Source: Linepithema humile
Taxonomy: Eukaryota; Arthropoda; Insecta; Hymenoptera; Formicidae
Length of the DNA: 64,000 bases
Direction of reading: 5' to 3'
Assembly: GCF_040581485.1 (NCBI RefSeq)
Contig: NC_090133.1
Span: 25,260,139 to 25,324,138 of the forward strand
The position numbers were made by a program, and so were the translations under genes. Every line of letters begins with the position of its first letter. Position 1 is the stretch's first letter. Shown piece by piece: positions 1 through 13,643 of this stretch. The notes below the pieces were generated by a model. That model made no database searches. It saw only the letters and a program-made list of their open reading frames with translations, and was not told the origin of the DNA.

Positions 1-2359
1 CGGTGTCCGTTGTATCGATTCTAGCGCGCGGCTGACGCACGCACCGCTTCTGATGCCGCGTGGGAAAATCGGTGCGCGCGGCTGCTCGCGGAACAGCTGT
101 AATCCGGCCGTTCGAACACACAATGGTTACAGACGAATATCGGGCAACGTCAAGCATCGTCCGCCGCGGACATTAGCGTTGTGCAAAACGCTGGGGGCAT
201 AATCGATCGGGCTTTCGCGGAGGTTTCATCATTGTTTGCATTTTCGGAACAGTCAGGAAGAGGTCAATTCCACGGAACATCGGATGTGTTGGCCTCGCGC
301 TGATTATTCCCCAAGCTCTACTGACCACCGCTTTTCACCCCGTCTCTATCCTCCTGCTATCTGTCTATCTCTCTCTCTCCCTCTCTCGTTATCGCTTCTT
401 CATGGCCTCTCGCTTTGATCAGCGCCACCTTTCTCACTCTGCCCGATACAGCTGCGTTCGATGACGACGCAAATGGCGAACAGCGCACATTGAATATGTC
501 CCGTGCTCAATCCGTCGTTGATGCGCGGCTGTAATTCGATACGAGAGTGTGCGGTAACGTTGAGTACATATTGCGGGATTACCGACCTGGCTGGTTTTTC
601 ATTTTTCTGGTTCTCCTGATCTCGCGCGTATAACATATAGACGCGCGGTATTACGGTATTTACGAGCGCGTTATTGGGTTTTCTTGTGGACGAGTGATCG
701 CGGGCTCGGTGACGCGAATTAGCGTACGCAAACGCGACGACGTCGCGGCGTGAGATATGATTTATCGCGCGTGGCTAGTTGCATTTTAATTAATCGGGCC
801 CGGTGAAAACTTACGACTGAACAAAGATAAATTTGCGGACGCGGACGGCGGTGGTACATTTATTTATAGGCAAATGACAAGGTATTTTTTTGCCGTCGTA
901 AAGTTTTAATGAAAACTCGCTCAACACCCGGCACATGTGTCCGTTATAGCGCAATGCACGTGCGCTGGTATAGTCGTTTGAGCAAAGCTACACGTTCGGC
1001 TAAGTGCATGTGTAGCATATAGAAAATATTTTTATCATTTTTTTAAAAAGAAAAGAGACTTTTAACTCGATATTAATATTATTTTTTACCGAAGAAATTA
1101 ATTTATACAAACTGCCCTAGATACATTCAGACATGCTATATTAAATTTATAACTTTTGCTAAAGAATATTTTAAGTTTAAGTGTGATTAAAGAATGTAAT
1201 GTATTTTGAAACAGATGGAACGGAGAGGTAAAGATAACGAAAGTAAAACACTTTGTTCGGCTTGTTGTGAGTAACAGAGAGAAAACGAGCTAACAGGGAT
1301 ATCTCTAATTGTACTATTGGCGTAAGACGCACCAAAGGCTCCTTTCGTTAGCTACTTGTAAAACTCATAAATATGCAACGCTGCAAAATAAAGCGTAAAA
1401 GAATTAAACTAGGCGAGGAGGCGGGAGGAGGAGGAGGAGGGCTAGAGACAGTTTCTTACCTAACGAAACGGAAGCTCCGCGAATATATCTACCTGATTCG
1501 TAGTACCATTTCTTTAATTGCATGGGAACCATAGCAACTGGCCATGGTGCTGCCCGGTGCAGAAAATACTACCCGCGTTTCTCACCTTTCACAGCTGTGA
1601 AAACGACCATTCGATTAAATTGCCTTTGTACTAAGAAACGCAACGTTTCGCAAGGATTTAAAATGCATCGATTTGGTGATCAATGCGTTTCTGATGCAAT
1701 TCGCTCCACTGCGAGACTTTGTTTCGAATAACAAATTATCGCGTTTATTTCACGCCGCGTCTCTTTACCTCCGTTAAAGTGAAGATTCTCGCGCAGTCGA
1801 TATACGATCTCTTGACGTTAATGAGATATATCCAGAAGCCATTTCGCCTCCTTGTGTAAAATATATCATGCGAATCCAGTTGCGCCATATCGTCGTATAT
1901 CCCTCGCGGCTAGTAAGTAAGCGTGCTCTCGCGTATAGGTCAGATTATTAATTTCCAATGCCTTGCAAAGCAACACGCGCCGCTCTGCAATAGATATAGA
2001 TAAATCTCACATAAATAACTCAGGATATCCCTAAAGAAGCTTATTAGCGCATTTATCAATTTGGTGCGCGTGTGCCTTCCCTATATTTAACCGCGTGCAG
2101 GATTTATCAGAATTTAGAATCTCGTAGATAGGAGTGTGGAATCTCGTGTAGGAGTTGCAAATAATTATCTCAAATGCATTCAATCAACAATCATAATTCT
2201 TGGTCTTTTTTGCATATCTAGCTTTTAAACGTATCCGTGCAACTTTTTTTCACGGCGAATCTCACGACTGGTTGACTGAAATTTTATTGATTTTATTGAT
2301 GCATCGATTGCGCGTTGCCAGAGGTAATATCGGCATAGACATCCGAGTGTCAATCAACG
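1..2359. other. No gene recognised
   Basis: CpG-rich at the left edge (1-720), then AT-rich with a GGA-type purine patch at 1414-1441. A minus-strand AG/GTAAGA junction near 1460 is noted under findings. No RNA gene or coding exon is supported. Confidence 0.6.
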
Positions 2360-2373
2360 AAAAAAAAAAAAAA

Positions 2374-2439
<66 letters not shown>
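2360..2439. repeat. Poly(A) followed by (AG)n microsatellite
   Basis: Fifteen A residues (2360-2374) run into about 32 AG units. This is a simple tract with no evidence of a retroposed gene upstream. Confidence 0.97.
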
Positions 2440-2441
<2 letters not shown>

Positions 2442-5400
2442 CGTTACACCATAGCTGTGTGCCATCGCCGCCACCGCCATCGGTACAACACATTTCATCG
2501 TGCGTGGCAGTGTTCGCGGGATACTCCAATACATCAACGACGGCAATTTTTAGGCGGCGCGGGGAAGGGGTTAGGCGGCTTTTGATGCATCGCCGTAATA
2601 TTGGCGATACATTAATTCAAGGCGAATGGGAAATATATCAGCCGACCACATAATTTTCGCGTGCCCAAGCCCCAGGCTTTGGTATCCCCTTGCCAATGTA
2701 TTCCCGTCTGCTGGCGGTTTTTTTAAATGTGGTCCCAACGTGCGTGTCCGCGCAGAACCCTCTCCTAACGTGATCTATGACGGCGACGACCCTCGCAAGC
2801 CCGCGTGAACCCGGGGCACTGCTGAAAACGTTTCGTCATTCGTTTCCGAATATCGTTATTCGTCATGCCGAATGAACGGCGGTTTTTGTCAGCCCGATGC
2901 GGCAGTCCGACCTAATAAAAACGCCTTTCCGAATTGAGAGTGCCACATTTCGACATTTTTCATAAAGGGCAGTATAACTTTCACGCCTTGCGCTTGAAAC
3001 ACGTGGGTCAATCCGCATTATTGGCGCGTGAAAAATTACGAGCTGTTGCCGAAATCTTTAATTATGAACTCTCGGCGCGCGCGGTGTAGTCCTTTCAACG
3101 CGTAACATTCGTATTCCACGCGATTGTCGATTGCAACCGTTATTGTTTTCGAGTCATGTATTCTACCGGCGGCGCGTCACAGCGTTTCACGCTGAATGTA
3201 TTATCGATGCAATCGCGTCCGCAAAAATAGCTGGTTTCGAATTGCATGTGGAAATTTCCGGGTCGTCGTGTTTCATTAAATCTCAGCATTCCAGGACTAT
3301 TTACGCAAATGGGCTTTATCATTTGTAAACATAAATTGCTTCTCTCGCGTCTGAGGATAGATATAAAACGATATAAGGACGATGGTAATGCCCGGCGGTT
3401 TTTACCCTCCCGCGCGACTGTGCGGGTCGCGCGCGATTATCCACGCCTCCAACAACTGCCTAAAGAGCTAATCCACGAAGTGAGAAAGTTGCTAGAGCCT
3501 TCCGTAAGGTTGTGCATTAAGAGCGCGACCGCTTAACAGCCGCAAATGTAACTGAACTTTAATGTGTGAGGATCCGCGGATATCGTAAATTACGAAGCCG
3601 GCGAGGTTTTGCGAAGGTCGAAATACGGAACAAACTTTGTTACGAGAGCGTCTTCCGAGAAACTCATAAACATAGCACGATGAAAGATGTAAGGAATTTG
3701 ATTACTGAGATGTCGGGAGTTTATAGATATACCGTCATGCAGATACTTTCGTGCATCATTGCACACACGTGAAGCAATGAAATATGCAAATTTGACATGT
3801 TGACAAGCATAATTTAATCTCTTGCCGGCTCTCTTATTGATTCATCATAATTCATATCCAATATATCTTTTGTAATTGATGATAAATCAAAAATTTTTTA
3901 TACTACAAATTGTTGCATTAAATGGCTTGCATTAGCTTATTTCTACTGATAAATTTTTATTATTGCTAATACTATTAACATGTCATATGGAGAATAATGA
4001 TTTTTATTAAAATCGAGTAACCGAAGAGAGAAAATAATCTTATCTTTTAATAATTTAATTAAGGACTAAAGTTTAATGGTGGTTTTGTCGAGTTTGCTAA
4101 ATTGCTTCTTCGACGCTTGGTTATTTTGGATTTACGTTGGGTTATAAATTACACGAGGCGACAATTTCTCGCCTCAACCCAAGAATTGCACATGTTCTGG
4201 TAAAATCGTAAACCGCACGCCAGAAGCCAAGAAACATTAGCATTTCCATACATCATTTAATTTATTTCTATTTTTTGTAGATACACATGCGTAGGTTGCA
4301 TATATTATTATTTTAGCCTATTTTCTTATATTAATAATGATCGATTCCGATTACTTTTCCAACTTCTCTTCTCTACAATACTAAATTAAACAAGGATGTA
4401 TTATACATAATGTTAATTAATATGTCTTTAAAACACATATAACTTCTCATGTATCGTATTTTACACCAGGTTTCGCTAATTTCCCACACATCGCGCAAAG
4501 CGCGGTGCTAAGTGCATGAAATCGGATTGTCTTAAACGAGCTGTCGGCCGCAGTTCTATGCCGACGTCATATCCTTCCGCGAAAAGTCTTTAAGTGCAGC
4601 TCGGGTTCGCGGTTGAGTCCACTGCAAATGCAATGAGCCGGTTAATACGGTGTTTGTTAAGGCGGTCGTACGAACGCCGGACACTCCGATGTGTTTACCG
4701 TACCCTGCCGTGTTTTACGACCCGCTTCCAAACAACTGCGCGGAAATAGCCGCGGAGTAGAATCTTTGAACCTTGAATTACAAGCTGCGCTTCGAGAGTA
4801 GAAGCTAGTTAGCCGCATAATAGGAAGACGGTGCTCTTTCCGCCGTTTCCTGGCCGATAGTTATATCCTACACTTTTGTTCGCTAATGTGGTAAAACCTG
4901 TTAATTTCTTCATTAGCGGTGACTTGACAATTCTGAAATAAATTTTGGAAACTTATTTCAAGAATCAAACATAACAAAATTTTTCATTTTATTTAATTTT
5001 AGTAAATTTTTATGTCGCACAATTTTAAGTTGAGGTTTTACTTCACTGAGATGGCAATATTTTTCAAGAAGAAAACAGTGTCAGAATAATCATGTTACAT
5101 TCTTACGTAACGGATGCACAGCCTAGAAAACCAAGCAAAACATTCGAACAAGATATGTTTGTTTTTTTATGTAATCTCGTAAATGAATATTGTGAACACC
5201 GTTTTGGTGCCATGACACTCGCTCTCTCCTGCGAGAATGCGACTGGTAACGATTTCTTTCTTCGTTTGAAGATGTGATAGATACCTATGCGGTCTCGAGA
5301 GGCATCTTATATGAGCGATAGAGCCGCGTATAGATGCGCCACGTGTCCTATCGACGTGAACCTATAAACTCGGGCTGGCCGGAGATAATATCGGGAACCC

Positions 5401-6649
5401 TTTTCGAAGACTTCTCCTGCTTGCATTTTCCTCCCATCTCCGACAGCCTTCATCTGCGCCCCTCGCCGTCTTCTCGAGTGCCTATATATCAGAGGAGTCC
5501 TCGAGATCTCGGTGGATTTTCGTCGGGGTAAAAGCGAATAAGGGTCAGGAGAGCTCTACGCCGATACGATTCCAGGAGCGATCTTCCCGCTCTTGGCGAT
5601 CAATGTTCGTAAAATCTGCGCCAACGTCAACGATCTGCATTTGTATGCGCAAGAAATCCTTGGACACAGCGCGCAGGGTCACGAGAGAGTAGAGATTGGA
5701 TGCCGTCAGGATAGTAAAAATATTTGTATTTCGCTCCCCAAGATTGATTCTTACCGTACGAATATTAAGGCAATAGCCGCGAAAATTTTTATCTGCCGTT
5801 AGATTCAAGATTGTGCCTGTCTTTTATTGGTTTATGATTGATTACTGCACACTGAAAATTGGAATCACTGATAATAAAGATGTAAATTCGATTGTGCCGC
5901 AGAACCAAGATTCAATCAAAGTGTAAAGAGAGAATCAAATTTAATATTTTAGTCAAGTTTTCAATTTTTAATAATAGTTGGAAAGATATAGTGCAGCATT
6001 GATTTAATCCTCTTATTTCGCTAGGAACATTAATCTTAAAGCTCAAAAAAATTAATTAATTTAAATTAATCTTCTTATATTTTTGAAAACTTATTGTTAC
6101 ACATTTATTCTCGTTTGCCAATTTACTCAAAGATTTTAACTTTATTAGTGGCTCTTATTTATAAGTAACATAATAGCATGAATGTTTTATTTAACGTCTG
6201 TCAGATTATAAACTCTTACTCACATGACATGCTTGCGAGCTTCTTATGCACAACACTTCTCTTTTCCTTTTCTCCAGAGATCAAGGTAAAAAGATGGAGT
6301 ACAGCTTAAATGCTGAAATCTCTATCAGATGAATTTGATGCTGCAGTGCGCTGGTGGTTGAAGCGTTATTAACTTTCGTCGAATACCGGAAATTCTCCCT
6401 CGTACTCCGGAACGATTTAAGCGCGCGTCCTGGTTTACGCTCGTTAAACGTAGTATGCTGCATATCGCATCTTCCTTTAGAAGTTTCTTTATTCAAAAAT
6501 GCACGATACAAGCGTTTGATAAGGTTTAACTATATGTTTTAATGAGTAATTTTTGCAGTATATTTAGATATTATTTTAACAATTCTAAGATACACATTGA
6601 CATGCAGATATACGTACATATGTTTTTCACTTAATTAAATCTAATAGTT
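2440..6649. other. No gene recognised
   Basis: CpG-containing unique sequence alternates with AT-rich patches (3780-4480, 4890-5100, 5820-6240). Short open frames show no domain or cysteine pattern. Confidence 0.6.
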
Positions 6650-6780
6650 TTAACCCTTTGAGTACTGTTGGCGGATATATGCGCTCAGGAAAAGAAGTTT
6701 ATTTTGGTCTGTCGGCGCACATATGCGCTCAAACAGAGTTTACTTTGGCCTGTGGACGCATATATGCGCCCACAGCGCTT
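6650..6780 (+). mobile_element. Probable piggyBac-like terminus with tandem subterminal repeats
   Basis: TTAA at 6650-6653 is followed at once by CCCTTTG (6654-6660). This is the target-site duplication plus terminal motif typical of many piggyBac-like elements and their MITEs. Behind it a unit of about 41-44 bp is repeated about 2.4 times. Each unit carries a core close to GCGCATATATGCGCTCA (6671-6687, 6715-6731, 6756-6772) followed by a spacer close to AGAGTTTACTTTGGCCTGT. The core at 6757-6768 is a perfect 12-bp palindrome. I found no matching inverted terminus (CAAAGGGTTAA) nearby and no transposase frame, so this is a fragment or solo end. It could instead be an unrelated tandem repeat that happens to follow a TTAA. 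Confidence 0.45.
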
Positions 6781-9700
6781 GTCATTATTTTTATTTCGGC
6801 CACACAGATTGTTTCTTCATTGCGCTGTTCTACACCGAAAAGTTAATGGTTGTACATTATTAAAAATTTAAACAACGTAAGTGTTTTTACCACAGAATCC
6901 CGCTTTCAATATTTTCTTCAAAGCATCACATTTTTTAACCATTTAACAAAATGTCTTAGCAACTTACCACGAACTCTTTATATTATCGCTGTGCGATAAC
7001 TCAGGACTGCTATATCAATTGAAATATAGTCTATAATTTGCGCGGCGTCACTACCAGTTTATGTGCGACTTTTATCTCCATAAGTCACGGTATATCACGA
7101 CGACGCGAGCCCTGACAGACTCTCGCCATACATCGCCGATATATCACTTGAATATTTAAAGATTTTTCTATCTGCCGCTTTCTCCGCGTCAGTGGAGCAA
7201 TAAATCGATGTTCCATTCGTGAGTTTATTCGTCATACCTGCTGCACGCGATTGGTGAAATCCGCGCCTGAGAATCCCGGTCGGAAGCGCGGTCCGAGCGC
7301 ACCGCGAGAGAGCGGCGCTCGCTTTTTCGCCGGTCGTGTGTCTCCTCAGCGTCGCGGCCGTCGTTGGCTCCCGGTCCCTTTTGTTTTTTCATGCATGCTA
7401 CACGCGTTACAAATTGACCCATGCTTCATACCGAAGCCACGACCGCGCGCGGCCGCACTCGACGCGCGCGGTACTCGAGCAGACGTGAAATACCGGCCAG
7501 CGTGTATAGTTACGAGCGTACACGTTGGCCCATTATTTGCGGCTTGCAACTGCGAATTAATTAGCGACATTAATACACGGATACACCCGCCATCGCGTAC
7601 CAATGGGAACGCGCTCATTGTACGACCGTAAGATCATCGAAGTCTCATAATTAGAGGCTGTCAGCTTCAACACGTATAATAAACAAGATAATTATCTCGA
7701 GAGAAACCATTTTTGAAGGCGCGTCCGTCGTGATGACCGAATTAATTAAATGCGTATCAAGGAACGGCATGCTGGTGTAATTTTCCTAGTAGACTCTGTG
7801 TAGTACATGTATCAATTTTCTGGATTATCCTTTAAGCCCTTCCTACGCTGCATATGCGGTGCATCAAGATCTTTGCGAGTGATATACAAAGCAGTATAGT
7901 AACAAGCCGATAGTGTGAGATCGATCAGGTATCTAGTGCACCGTATTCGAGCTTTTAGCGAGTCTATTTAGAAGCTATCAGAAATAGAGTAAGTCTTGTA
8001 CGAAATCTATTTCTATGCCGGTAAACTGCATGTAGAAACTATTTTACGGAGAGGCAACATCTGCGTTTAATCAAAACAGCTTGGCGGAATATTAATCCGA
8101 TTTAATAATCGAATACTTTTAAACCACACGGATGTTATATCTTTAAATGAACGTGACAATCCGCACATACATTGCATCGCTAATAACAAACGTATTAAAT
8201 TATATGTAATTCGTATTGCACACGAGCACGTGCAGATACAAATGAAATCACATTGCGCTACTTGTGCGCACTGTAAACTCCGCGCGTTATTCATCTCACG
8301 AAATGTAGGTACGCGTGCCCATTATAAAAATTAATAAATGCAAAACACATACAAATTACAAGCACGTTCTCGTTGCGCATGATACACTTGACTGTGTATT
8401 CAAATTATGCGCTCCAACTTTCTTCGGCGCAAGCACAGCGTGTTGTCTACGAAGTTTCACCGTATTTTCATTGTGCTGTCATTGCTTCAGTTTCTTTCCT
8501 CTTACGCTCGTCCGGCGCAAATTGCAGCAAACTAAAATTTTAATATTCTTACGTGCTTCGCGTCTCGGTGATGCAGAATGAAATATGGAAGCTCCTCGAG
8601 ATTAAAAGAATCGCGTGAAATTTTTATTAGTTACTTTTGCAAAAGTGCATACTGCCCTTTCATTAATTTCCCTAAAAAATCACGGTAATATAAATTAAAT
8701 TTAGTTCTTTGTAACGAAAGTTTTATTAAACATAAATCAGGTTATTAGTTACTTAAGAATGTACATTAATAATCAACATTTTATTTATATTTAATAATGA
8801 ATGCAAACGGTAATTTTATTTACTTTGATAGCAATTGTTACAAATTAGTGAGCGTGTACGTTGTACAAAATGAAATGTTTCTTTAATTACCGCGTTAATT
8901 AATGCATACTAATTAATAATTACTGCGCATTTTCTCTACGAAGATTGGAGCAGGAGATTTAATTCTGAGAAATTTCAGCGAAAATTTTATTTTACGTCAT
9001 ATATTAATCGTCTCTCTAACAAAATAGAATTTTGCTTTGCCGGTTAAAATAGAGTATTTTGTATTCTGCTATTAATATGCATCGTACTAATTGCCATATG
9101 CAATTTCTACGAGTCCGTCGTTGCGAGATACTTTGCATCCACAAAGCTTTGAAGTACAATTTCTGTAACATTCATTACCGTTGCGTTCAAGGTACATGTC
9201 TATTATCGTGTATACCTTTTGACTTACAGTCCACGCAATCTATTATTTCCAGAATCTCGTTACGTAAACACACACACACACACATACACACACACACATA
9301 GCCTGCTTTACTTCGAAAATCTTCTGGGTTCTGCAAAATATAGCTTACGAGCTCGGTTGATCCTAGCTTTTGCAGTTAGGAGCATGCACGTGGCATTACA
9401 CCGGGCTTGCAAATGGGCGCGTGCGATTCGCGCATTAATGCACAGATGAGCGAGCGTTGCTTTGGCTGAAGGTATATAACCTTCGTCTAGTCGCGTGTCA
9501 CGTGTCTCTCGTTACAAGCTGCTATCTTCCACAGCGTCTTATGTTTATGACACGTCCTCGTTATCCGTTTAGATTTATTCAGATTGCGATATGGCGTGAC
9601 TTTGTTGCGCGACTACAAAAATATCATATCGCAAAAATTTCTATATCTCTCAGGAAACCTTTAATACACGGCGTGTACATCGTCGCTGCCTGCCGCGCGA

Positions 9701-11943
9701 ACGGTCATGAATATTCGGGAAAAATAATATGGTGAAATCTTTTTGCGATATATTTTTATTCGCATTGAAATACATTTTTAATCTTCGCAGTTCAAAGATT
9801 GTTTTCAACATTTTTGCTGACAAAAATGTAAAATCTGTATGTTCGAGTGCAGTGAGTGTGTTTTGGTAAAAAGGCGATTGCAAATGATTTATTCAGCTAA
9901 AAACGACTGTCACAGACTTAGAAGATGCACATAACACACTTTCGTTCTTTCGAGTGCACGTAGAGTACTGAGATTGAAAACATTCCTCTAAATCGAAGGG
10001 GGTGAAGTGCTTGCTCCCAACATTTACTTTCCATTGGGAAGTTCGACAATTGGCGACAAAGAGGTCGCTCCGCGTTATTTATTTCACTAAGTGCTCTCGA
10101 TCGTTCGTTACTTGGCTCTGGCTCTCGTTCACTCGCGAAAATTTATAGTCACAAGCCACTGTGTAACTCACAGATCCCACGCACTGGCTGGAGAAGCAAT
10201 GGGCCTTGCGACCTCGATGGAAAACGCGAAAATTCCCCTGCGCGTTTGGAAGAGCACGTAGAAAATATAACACGGAATCGGTAAATTCTCGTAAAAATGT
10301 AGTGGTATTTTTTATCACGGGTTTACCGGTTTTATTACCATCTCACACATACAGATGCAATTCGTTGTCAATTTGTGTTCATTGACTATATTCCCGCGAG
10401 AAAAATTCACGTTTGTTTTTATGAGACAATTTATTAACTTATGTTAGAGTTATCTCTTATATTATATGCGTGAACCTCCCACGGATGTTAATAGTACGTG
10501 CTTTCAGCATTTTCACATAAATTTTTATACGAAACATATGAGTGACACTTATATCCTCCTATAATAGGCACGAACTTTTATTGAGGAATATATCTTATTT
10601 ATACTGCACATAAGGAAATTTTATTCATAGCAGAGTTCTATGTTTAACAGAACGCAGCGATTCTCCACGATGTCGTGAGCCCCCGAGGTATCTACGCCAA
10701 CTATTTTACCCACATAACACGAATCGACCTTTATGGCCGTCCCTAATGATCGGCAATGTGAACGGTCTCCGATGGACGATCGTTTTTGTCACGCTCAAGA
10801 CGGGATTTTCACTTACGTATACGCAAACGAGATTACTACAATTGCGAGAGTTGAAGAAACCCGAAGTGGCAGATACGGGCAGCAGTGTACATAGTTTTTC
10901 CGAGCACCCTTGATATATTGCAAAAGTAATTTTTTTCGTTTACATTTATATTTATATTATTTCACGTAATGACTATATTAAAAAATTGCTGTGTATAAAT
11001 CAACTTGTGTGATGTTTCAATTAACGATCAGATTTGTTGAAGTAAATTTGTATTTTAAAGCGAATGCTTTTTTCACAAAATAATTTAATGCGATATTTTA
11101 TTAATACAGAGGTAAATATTAATACGAATTTTGACGAATTCAATTCTGCGAAGACGCATCAACATTTCATTTACTAAAGAATTTACATCGTAGCACTGGC
11201 GCAATGTACGTTAGTGAATGGATGGTATATGGAGAGTAAGTTCCTCCTGAATGTATAGCACCGATTCTGCCGGACATTTCTAGAATGCAGAATAGCAGAG
11301 ACATTGTGACATTACGCCGCGCGCACCGGTTACAGGAGCGCGGAATTCTGTAATGACTTTACTCATCTGGCTTCCATTCTTGCATTTCCCACAGTGACCA
11401 AGTACTTGCATTATCTTCGTAGGAGCATAAATATGGCTAGAATGTGTGCGCTATTCACCATCTGCAACTAATTGTGTAATATTTTTCGCTTGAAGTACAT
11501 TTTTGTATCTTTTTTATCCGTAGCTAGAAGAAACAATGTGGAAAGTAGAAATTCTTTCGAAATTGCAGCACAAAAATGTAGCTTGTTATTCGTTGTGCTC
11601 ACTTACTTTTTTTTGATCACTAATGTTTTAATCTTGGCTCGATCCTATGAAAAATAATTACGAGTTTGTTTGCGCGCTGCGCAATAATACCAGAATTTAT
11701 ATTATTTCTACTAGAAAATTCTTATTTCCATTCTTTACTTTCTTTTGTATCTGCGAATATTATTATTGTGTAAGAATGCAAATGCAAGATACAAAAATTA
11801 TTAATAATGATAACAATCTTCAGAATGAGTAGTTTCACAATTGAAATTTTTTATTACACCGACATAACACAATATAAAAATTTATGTTGGCATAATATAT
11901 CTTACCAAAATTTAGCATCAATCCCATCAACATATTAACTCAT
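6781..11943. other. No gene recognised
   Basis: A CpG-rich patch lies at 7240-7630 and AT-rich DNA at 8600-9060 and 10900-11200. Apart from the (CA)n tract I see no repeat, coding exon or RNA gene. Confidence 0.6.
9268..9299. repeat. (CA)n microsatellite
   Basis: Uninterrupted CA units except for one T substitution. Confidence 0.95.
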
Positions 11944-12069
11944 CTAACAAAATCTTTCTTTTCTGTTTTAGGTAAGTTGAAAAAATTCAAAGAGAAGTAA
12001 GAAATCGCTAAATTCGAGTTAGCCAAGTCAGATTGCTGACGCGGCCGAACCTCAACGAAAGAGTAAGTG
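11944..12069 (+). other. Candidate recursive splice site with 91-nt RS-exon
   Basis: A branch-point match CTAAC (11944-11948) is followed by a polypyrimidine tract and TAG (TTTCTTTTCTGTTTTAG, ending 11971), joined with no gap to the 5' splice site GTAAGT (11972-11977). A second GTAAGT begins at 12063, so a 91-nt exon 11972-12062 is defined. All three frames of that exon contain stops, so it is not coding. Juxtaposed acceptor and donor is the signature of recursive splice points, known in very long insect introns. It could also be a plain non-coding exon or chance. Confidence 0.4.
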
Positions 12070-13576
12070 CGATCATTAAATTCCTATCCACTTTGAATCG
12101 TGAGAACTCGATGTGAATTCGGTGTAGACAAGTTGAAAAAAATTTCCAAAAGATCGTGTGGAAGTCCGTACGGTTCCGTAACGACTCGCCGTACGACTTC
12201 CTAGCGCTTTATACAGCACTGTATGCGCGTAATGACCGTACTCATCTCATTCCCATTCTCGAACACCCCATAGCGCCTGGATGCATGCGTGTCGGACATG
12301 TACCACCTTCACGCGCGATTGAAGCGCCTCGAGATCGACTCTCAGCTACAGCTAAATTGTTTCCGAATGCTTACGACTGCATGCGGTCACCGCCGGCGCT
12401 CCGGCCGTCATTCAGTTGCCTCACGCATCGCGAATAGATAAATATAGTAAATACGCGCACATGTGTTGTCGCACTTGGCATTCCTTATGAAACGAGCAGG
12501 TCCAATAAAGTTTTCCGACGTAATAAACCCGCAGCATGTATAGATCATGGTAATGAGCACGGTTGAGCGATTGGACTTATGTATCATTTTGCTTAGAGAA
12601 ATCAAACACAAACCGGTTTTATTTACTGGCCAATTTATTTATTTGAGATCCGGCATACATTTGAACGATGCTTGTTTAGTTTAACACGAAACATAGTCAT
12701 TTAGGAATTCTTAGGGGTCAATTGCGCCGTTCTCCGTAATGAGCTTTCTGCCTTGGCATTAATATAATTTTGTCCATCAGGGATTGATAAAAACGCGGCA
12801 GAATTTATCCTTAAAATATTAGTCCTTTGGTAATTTTATTTCTTCATCCACGAGGCTCTTCATTTTCCTTGCGTCGTTGCGGCGATAGCGATTATCTATA
12901 ATTCCATTGTCCGACGGGGTGCTCCGTGAATATCCTATGAATACCTCGCGAGGATAATCGAATGATGAAAAATCGTGGGAGCGGCACATGATCAGACGCG
13001 AGGTAATCGCGAGACAATATCGCGTCTGCTCTTTCTCTTTACGTTCGGCTTCGTCTCAATCCCGCGCCGGTTCATTCAAGTCGCGATTTAGCCGACCATC
13101 CATCGATACCGCCTGTCACGGATGAAACGATAAATCTCGCACGACACATCAATGAGGAGTAATAAAACGTGTCGGGCGCGGCGCGCAATCGGAGATACCG
13201 CTACCACGCGTTCATTCATGATTTCTTCTAAATGCCGGCTGTGCGCGCCGTGGCCGAAGGGCTCGACAAGACGGAAGAGGGCGGATTCCACGCGTATTTT
13301 TCTCGCGCACTTCGACCCCTCGGGGAGAAACCATAAGGACCTGCCATGAACGTTACGAGCAGGAAGGAGGAGAAGAGGATCGGATGCTAAGCGAGGCCTG
13401 CGCTAGGCCTGGACACGGCTTACTCTCGATCCCTTATCCGCTAATCGTCGAATTACGTTAGAGCCGAGTTTAGCGAATCTCCTAGCCAGAGGCCACGCGA
13501 GCGTGAAGTCTCGACGATCCGGGAGATCCGCGCGCGCCCGCGCGCGAGCGTGTTATATATATATATATATATAATA

Positions 13577-13643
<67 letters not shown>

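Noticed and set aside
2200..2546. Arg/Glu and Ser/Leu repeat frames at 2.4 kb
   Set aside because: They are translations of the (AG)n tract.
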